NCBI RefSeq assembly: GCF_000499845.2
Contig: NC_023759.2
Location: 17,712,272-17,776,271 of the forward strand
DNA: 64,000 nucleotides
Reading direction: 5' to 3'
From: Phaseolus vulgaris
Taxonomy: Eukaryota > Streptophyta > Magnoliopsida > Fabales > Fabaceae
A model generated the notes under the pieces. That model worked only from the letters and a program-made list of their open reading frames with translations, did no database searches and was not told the origin of the DNA. Below, in pieces: positions 57,544-64,000 of the stretch. Numbering within the stretch: position 1 is the stretch's first letter; every line of letters starts with the position of its first letter. Both the position numbers and the translations under genes were made by a program.

Positions 57544-60500
57544 TTAGTATGAGTTTATCAATATGAAAGATGGTGAGACTATAAATGACATGTTTGGAAT
57601 AATGTAAATTCTTCTAAACGATCTAGAAGCTCTTGTTGGGCCAACCAGTATGGCTTCATATTCGGCCTGGTTATTGGAAGTTTTAAAATCAAACTTTAGG
57701 TATTGCTCCAAACGAAGGCCGCCCGATCCCTCCAAGATGACTCTTGCTCCACATGATTTTGTATTGGACGATTCGTCCACGTGTAAAGTGTAGAACAAGG
57801 TGATTTGATGTCTCCAAATTCAAGAAGATTTCTTGAAGACCTTGTTGCTGATTGTGTGTGTGTCTAGAAGTATTTGAATTTGTTAATCCACTCTTTGTGA
57901 TGATCCAAGGTTAATTGAATCTTATTCCTTTTGAAAAGTATGTGTTTTCTAAAGAAAGTGAAAATTCAACCTATTGAAATGTCGATTCAACCGGTTGTTT
58001 TACACTTAGTGGATTTTGAAAAGAATTTGAAAAAGATTGACTTTGTTTGACTTTGCTGTCAAACCAATTCAACCGGTTGTTTTGAAAATTCAACTAGTTG
58101 TTTTGAAAATTCAACTGGTTGTTTTGAAAATTCAACTAGTTGTTTTTCTAGAAACTTTAACAGAATTTTGTTAAATTGTTCAAATCTATTTTAAATGATT
58201 CAAACTGTCTTTGGTTCTTGAATTAAATGCTTTGACCATCTGATTGTTGTATAAAAAGGTTGTTTTACGCTTCTGGTTATTAACTAACTAAGAAAGATCA
58301 ATCAAAATTAGTTTTCAAGATTGCAAAAAGTTTTTAGATCATTCTCAAGTGTGGAATAAGATTCTCTGTATTATTTTTACTTTAATTTTTGATTGTATAA
58401 GGTGTATTCTATTCCTTTCTTCCTTAATCATTGTATTTCTCTATGACCTGGTGTTGTGCAGTTTCAGAGGGTTGTTATGCAAACTGTGTGTTCTTGCCAA
58501 AGGTGGTGTGTGTTCTTGAAAGGTTCAAGATCATCACTTTGGTGTGTTGTTTGTAATCAAAGTTTGATTACTTGGTGAATTCTCAGTGGTTAACTGAGGA
58601 CTGGATGTAGCTCTTGGTAAAGAGTGAACCAGTATAAACATCCTATTTGAATATCTCTATCCTTATTCTCTTTAAATTGCTTTTGCTTTGATTTAATAAA
58701 CTGCTGGTATAAACAACCGGTTGTTTCACAAAAACAACTGGTTGATTTTCTACAATCAAATTAAAAACAGTTTTCTAATTGATTGATTTTTCATTGTCTT
58801 TCTCTACCTTCAATACTTGCAAAAATCTTTCAAAAACAATTCACCTCCTCTTGTTTAAGGCCTATAATTCTAACATAACGTCCATTGTATGTCTTCATCA
58901 TTGGGTGTGGGACTTAATTCTGTCGAGAAGTCAACGAAATATTGTGACTTGATTGCCCCCCTCGGCTTATACCGGATATCAAACTCTGATAGTTAACCTA
59001 ACCATCTGATCATTTGTCTCGCTAAGTCAAGATTAGCCAAAATTTTCATGATAAGGTAATCCGATCTCACAATTATCTTGTGATTTTGGAAGTACATCCT
59101 CATTCTTCGGGAAATGATTATGAGTGCCAAGGAAACATTTTCTATCATCTGATGTATGGTCTCAACATCGTGTAAGATTCGGCTAATGAAGGATACTGAT
59201 TATTCCTCTTTATCTACATCTTGGACAAGTGCAACACTGATGGCTTTGTCTGATACCGACAAGTCCACAACAATTGGTCATTGTGGATCCGAATTTTATA
59301 TTTCCAGGGGTGCTACGATGAAGGCTTTTGGTTGAAGGAATATTTATTCACATTTCGGGTTCCAATTGAACTTAACGGCCTTCCTCAGTAGCTGGACGAT
59401 TAGTTTGGTTTTCTCCATAAGTTTCAGGATAAATTTGGACAAAGTGATTAATGGGTCGATCATTTTCTTCACCTCTTTTATATTTAGGGGGTTCCTCATT
59501 TCTTTGATTGCTCTACATTGTTCTAGATTGACTTCTATGCCACAATGTGTTAGCATGAATCCTAGAGAATACATTCGACCCCGAACGCACATTTCTCGGG
59601 GCTCAACCTCATTCCATGATTTCTCAATGCTTTGAAGACTTTTTGAAAGTATTCTACATGTTGTACACAAGAGTTGGATTTGACTACGATATCATCTACA
59701 TATACCTTGATATTTTGGCTAAGCATCCTCTTGAAGATTTTACCTATTAACCTTTGGTATGTGGCCTTAACATTTTTCAAACTGAACGACATTACTTTGT
59801 AGTATAAGTTAGCGCAGTTGATCATAAAGAATGTTTTTTCCTTGTTCCTTTGATGCATCCAAATCTGATTATACTCGGAATACACATATAAGAAACTTTG
59901 CACAAAGTGGCTGTCGCACCGTCTACCAAGCGATCAATGCTCAACAACCAGTAAGCGTCCTTTGAGCAAATTGTATTTAGATCCTTCCCTTCTCATTCAC
60001 CTTCTTCACCATCACCAAATTGGCTAACCAAGTGGTGTATTATGCTTAGTAGCTTGTCGATATCGCTTTTTGCCGCGTTACATTTTTCTTCACCCATTTT
60101 CCTCTTTTCTGGGCGACTGGCTGGGCTTCTTTGTACACGGATAACTTGTGTGTAGTGACTTCGGGGCTCACCCCAACATGTTGAATGCGGTTGAAGTAAA
60201 GAGATTAACATTCTTTACCAACCCTTGGCTTAAGATGGTAGCATCGTTTGCAGATAATGACGTTCTCATGTTAGTTACAACTTCAAGGTCTTCTCGTGGT
60301 TCCAGCCAAACGTCATTCATCCAGGGATCAAGGTCCATAAAGGCGACCATATGCTCCCTCCTTTGAGAAATGGGTTCTTAGGACTGTTCTCTATTTTTTG
60401 GTTCTACCTTCAAGCTAGCCAAATAACACTTCCTTGCCACCTTCTAGTCCACATGTATCCTGATGATATCATTAGAGGCCGATGGGAACTTCATGGCCAA

Positions 60501-61100
60501 ATGTGGTGTTGAAACTATGGCTCCCAAATGGTTGAAAGATGGTCATCCTAACAAGATGTTATAAGAGGTATTGGCTTGAAATTTAGGTATCTTATCTTGA
60601 TAGTCTGAATCAAATTCTTTCCTTCCCTAAACATGGTGTAGAGATCTATGTAACCTCATATGTCCACCCGTTCTATAGAAAAACCAACGATTTGATCATC
60701 AAAAGACTGAATGTCTTCCTCCGATATCCTCATATTTTTTAATGTTTTCTTGTACAGTATGTATACAGAACTCCCCTGATCAACAATTGTTTCATAATTG
60801 CAAAATTATCGATGTCCACCATGATGACCATAGGGTCATCCTATGTCAAATCTATCGCTTTGAAATCCCCATCTGTGAAGGTGATGGGGGCCTCCTCAGT
60901 TGGGTTGAACCGGAGGCCAAGTTCATGGATTGTATGACGCAAATGTGTTTCTTATGGGCAAAGCTTGAACATCCTCCTCTCGCAAAGCCACCTACTATTG
61001 TGTTAATAATTTCTCTATAGCTTCGCCATTTTGGTTTGTCCCTTCTAGGGGTTCACTCATTCGATGACGTTAATTTGGTTTTGTATCCTCATGGCTTCAT
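57544..61100 (-). pseudogene. Third Tat-type gypsy element: protease, RT and RNase H, interrupted
   Basis: Down the minus strand: protease with DQGSSVYILY (about 60780), NTSYNILLGWPSFNHLGAIV and STPHLAMKFPSAS (60560-60490). RT start with MLGVSPEVTTHKLSVYKEA (60170-60130) and YTTWLANLVMVKK. The RT palm reads FMINCANLYYKVMSFSLKN, then ATYQRLIGKIFKRML and the active-site YVDDIVVKS (59690). Then LGFMLTHCGIEVN and KAVKFNWNPKCE. The RT-RNase H link (59340-58880) is badly decayed. RNase H at 57798-57544 has FYTLHVDESSNTKSCGA and SNNQAEYEAIL, the DG region reading DE. A SIRE-like LTR at 57805-58875 lies before RNase H. Many stops and frameshifts; no LTRs assigned. Confidence 0.85.
57805..58875 (+). 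repeat. SIRE-like LTR nested before gypsy RNase H
   Basis: Contains AATTCAACCGGTTGTTTTGA in several near copies (58060-58145), GGACTGGATGTAGCTC then GTGAACCAGTATAAAC (58601-58639), and the 3' end ACAATTCACCTCCTCTTGTT followed by TTCTAACA (to 58875). Same family and wording as 33394-34427 and 61798-62849. The left edge is approximate. About 1070 bp. Confidence 0.7.
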
Positions 61101-61116
61101 TTGGAATAATAATCAC

Positions 61117-61577
61117 AAGGCCCTTCTATTGAATAAAGGGAAAGCTAAGTTCAAGAGTGGGGGTGAATGGTACTTAGAAAGATTTTTACAATTAATTGTT
61201 TACAACAATTATGACAGAATTTTAACAGATTGATTTTATAGAAAAGGCTTTATCTTTTGTGGGCAATGATTAAAGGTGAAAAGAAGAAATTTTAGATCTT
61301 CACCTTACTCCCTCTGACTTGCATAACACATATTTCTTCCCCTTTCTATTCATCAAACAAAAAATATGTACAAAAACCTTTTGAATGGATGTACTAGTCC
61401 ATCAAATAGCAATAAGCATACAAATATAACAACAATAACAGTAATAACAATGCTTAAGGAGAATATAAAATGATCAAGGTGGATACACCAACACCATACA
61501 ACCCAAAGTAAAAACCAGAAACTTAAAACAATTCAGCATATGAAAATATAAACCAGTAACAAGCCAAAAACAACTGG
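61117..61577 (-). other. Possible short LTR and polypurine tract of an unclassified element
   Basis: On the minus strand, a purine-rich GTCAGAGGGAGTAAGG (61318-61303) precedes TGAAGATCTAAAATTTC, and the stretch ends ACCATTCACCCCCACTCTTG near 61150. This is the wording of a copia-type 3' end (purine tract, then LTR). The LTR would be only about 190 bp, so it may be deleted inside. Confidence 0.35.
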
Positions 61578-63119
61578 TTAATCATCATGATGGTAAAACT
61601 CAATCAATTGCTCTTGTACAACTTCAATCTGGTCATCAAGATGTTGAAACCTTGTTGTAGTCATATCATAATATGCTTTTTGCTCTACAGAAAAGGTGTC
61701 CAACCTATGAAGCATAACCCTCTCGAAAATTGGTAAAAGTTCACCCTTCTCTACTGGTGGTACATGTAAAACATGGAAGCTTTGATGAAACCAAATCTGT
61801 GATATGAGCTTGATGCTTTGTTGCCTTGATTGAAGCTTAGTTTTAGGGTGTTTAGAATTTGTGTAAAGTTCATTCTTAATCCTATGCACAAGCTGAATCA
61901 ATCTGTTTTGAAAGAGAAAAATGTTTTTCTAAGCCAAGTGAAAAACAACCAGTTGATTTCACGATTTAGTCGATTGTTTTCCCCCAGTCGTTTGAAGGTT
62001 TTCAAAACTGATTTTGACTTGGTTGACTAACTTTCAAAACCAATTTAATCGATTAAAACGATATTTCAACCGGTTGATTGTCACATTTCTTAACAGTTTT
62101 TCAAAAACCTGTTAAATTTGTTTTCAGTTGAATTAAAACTGCTTTGGCTCATGATTAACTGCCTAAAAAGGCTAGATTTAAGATCTATAAATATTGTTTC
62201 TCTCTATATTAAAAAATACACAAAAGTAAGATTGAAAACGTTTTTGAGAAGAGATTTGATTCAATGTTTTGCAAGATTGCCTAAAGGCTGTGCATTGGTT
62301 CAAGAGATGATCTTAGGAGCTATGTGATTCCTGAAATGCCAGGTGTAATCTGTTCCTTTTTTATTCTTGTAATTGTTTCTTTTCTATACTTGTAAGTTTG
62401 TTAAACTGTAAGGTCAAAGGTTATTCTGACTGTGGTTGTGTGAAAAGAAAAGAGGGTGAGTGTTCTTGTGTGGTCAAGATCACCTCTTTGTGGTGTTAAG
62501 TGTTTGTAATCTGTGATTGATTGCTAGTGGAATACCCAGTGGTTTTCTTGGGACTGGATGTAGCTCAGGGGTTGAGTGAACCAATATAAATTGATTGTGT
62601 AATCTCTCTCTCTCACTCACTCGTTATAAACTGTTTGATTTGATTTTTGTCTCTGCTGTTATAAACAACTTATTAAAACGAAATTTCAACCGATTGTTTT
62701 TCTGCAAACAATTTTAATTGCTTTAATTGTTTGGCTTCCCTGATTGCTCCTTCTGTGGTTGTTGATAAATCTTCATTCTTAGCCAATCTTTGCGAAAATA
62801 TTTTCATAAACAATTCACACCCCTCTTGTTTAGACCATTAATTCTAACAGTACATAGGCTACCAGAGCATTCATCTCAGTTCCTTGTGAATCTTCACCAT
62901 AATTGCTTGATTTAGAAATGTCTGTAGCATCACCATTTTTGATGATCCATAAATTATTGCTAATTGCATCCTCTCATCCGATTGCACATTTTTTTTTGAA
63001 TTATGAATGAACTTTGTGGAAGCTAATGGAAGAAATGGATCAAGGATGGCTCCAATTGAGCTATGGATTCCTTGTAGTTGCATGGAGAGTATGAAGAGTG
63101 ATTGGTTTAGCCATATCAC
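61578..63119 (-). pseudogene. Unrecognised transposon-like coding fragment, split by a SIRE-like LTR
   Basis: The part after the insertion (61797-61578) reads FHVLHVPPVEKGELLPIFER, then VMLHRLDTFSVEQKAYYDMT, TTRFQHLDDQIEVVQEQLIE and a stop. The part before it (63119-62850) ends near QGTEMNALVAYV. The spacing suggests one original frame cut by 61798-62849. The end has a mild coiled coil. I do not recognise the family; its place just upstream of a purine tract suggests an extra ORF downstream of pol in a retrotransposon. Confidence 0.4.
61798..62849 (+). repeat. SIRE-like LTR, fourth copy
   Basis: From TGTGATATGAGCTTGATGC to CATTAATTCTAACA, about 1052 bp. It shares AGCTTAGTTTTAGGGTGTTT, GGACTGGATGTAGCTC, GTGAACCAATATAAATTGAT and CCCTCTTGTTTAGACCATTA with the copy at 33394-34427, which lies in the opposite orientation. 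Confidence 0.75.
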
Positions 63120-64000
63120 TTGGAGAAAATGAAGAAGAAGAAGGTGTCTATTCTAGAGAGGTTTAGACAAATGACTGTTTAGGCTAACAATTTGGCAACA
63201 TAACACTCATAAAATTGATCTTACTTTTCATGAGCCAAGCACATCAATTTATAGGAGAGAGGGCTGAACGTTTTGGAGCCAAATTTGAAAATTTAAAATA
63301 AAACTCTCAAATGAGAAGGTGCCATGTGGACTCATTCTTTCCATGTTTAGCTCACACCTTCCATGCTAACTCTTTTCCACTCCTAGGCTACCATGTGGAT
63401 GTTCATGTGCTCTATGCCAAGGTAATTTTGTCATCTATTATATCCTAGAATTTCTAGGGTTATATTGGGCTCAAAGAAGCCAAATTGTTACCCTAATGAT
63501 ACAATCTAAGTATCCAAGAAGAGGACCAGGAACTCAAGAGACAATTTACACTAAGCAGTCATATCAGTAATCAAGTCAAGGCCCTACCAAATATCAGACG
63601 GACCTCACTAGATGAAGAACTTGGCATAGACGAGAACATCAACTGTTCTTTCTACTAGTTTTCTTTAAATAAAAAAACATGTTTGTAAATAATTTGGGCT
63701 CACTTTTGGGGTCCAAATAGAAAAATAGGCTAGAGTAGGTTCACATAGCAAAAAAGGGAGTGTACTTAGCGAAATGGGCTTGTACCAAACCCACTTTTTC
63801 AAGACAAGGCACCTAGAATTAGGGTTTTTAACCTACCTTCTAGAAGCTGTGCCTAAAGGTGTGGTTTTGACCATGGTCAACACCCTAGGCACCCTCTCTC
63901 CCTTGCCATTTCTACCCTTCACCCATCTTGCCCACCAAGGCACCCCTTCCTATAAATAGGGTGTCTTGCCTTATGTATTTTCAACTTGATTTTGAATAGT
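63120..64000. other. Spacer with a possible LTR promoter; no gene seen
   Basis: CCTATAAATAGGG at about 63950 is a good TATA box with C-rich sequence before it, like the promoter of a plant LTR or gene starting beyond the window. Paired phrases CCATGTGGACTCATTC and CCATGTGGATGTTC lie at 63323 and 63390. No coding content is recognised. Confidence 0.35.

Overview
This window looks like nuclear DNA of a flowering plant, most likely a legume of the bean/cowpea group. That is an inference from the spliced plant genes, the LTR-retrotransposon lineages and the very AT-rich spacers; no single marker proves the species. There is no operon-like organisation, rRNA, tRNA or CRISPR array that I can support.

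Four ordinary plant genes can be supported. (1) A nine-exon acidic lipase (triacylglycerol lipase 2-like) lies at 17868-22370 (+), 402 aa after splicing, with the serine/aspartate/histidine triad present. (2) A two-exon phytocyanin (blue copper protein) with a predicted GPI anchor lies at 29041-29716 (+). (3) An intronless P-class pentatricopeptide-repeat protein, probably mitochondrial, lies at 37739-39226 (+). (4) A three-exon gene lies at 49509-52788 (-) for a small, probably myristoylated protein of the Arabidopsis At3g27210 type.

Most of the rest is transposon debris, much of it nested. 1-5050: 3' end of a Tat-type Ty3/gypsy element (integrase, a 154-bp tandem array, an antisense extra ORF, and the 3' LTR). 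5051-8239: AT-rich spacer with a large direct duplication. 8240-13775: a Mutator-like element (MULE) with inverted repeats of about 0.7 kb, carrying a decayed transposase and a divergently oriented plant-mobile-domain (PMD) gene. 13856-14640: gypsy gag fragment. 23101-28070: a Ty1-copia element with both LTRs and a tRNA-Met primer site, interrupted by a SIRE-like LTR piece. 31280-35458: 5' half of a second Tat-type gypsy element, interrupted by a SIRE-like LTR and cut off by a chromovirus-type LTR at 35459-36502. 40276-45584: a Helitron with both canonical ends, a helicase remnant, and an internal higher-order tandem repeat. 54720-56530: SIRE-like LTR remnant with two kinds of tandem repeat. 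57544-61100: a third Tat-type gypsy pol on the minus strand, again split by a SIRE-like LTR. 61117-64000: another element of unclear class holding a fourth SIRE-like LTR.

The genes do not form a pathway. The main story is the layering of transposons. Three points deserve attention: the MULE that carries a PMD gene, the intact-ended Helitron with a satellite and a hitch-hiking LTR fragment, and the antisense ORF plus tandem array of the Tat element. Exon coordinates for the lipase, phytocyanin and At3g27210-like genes were worked out by hand from GT/AG sites and reading phase; transposon edges are approximate unless stated otherwise.
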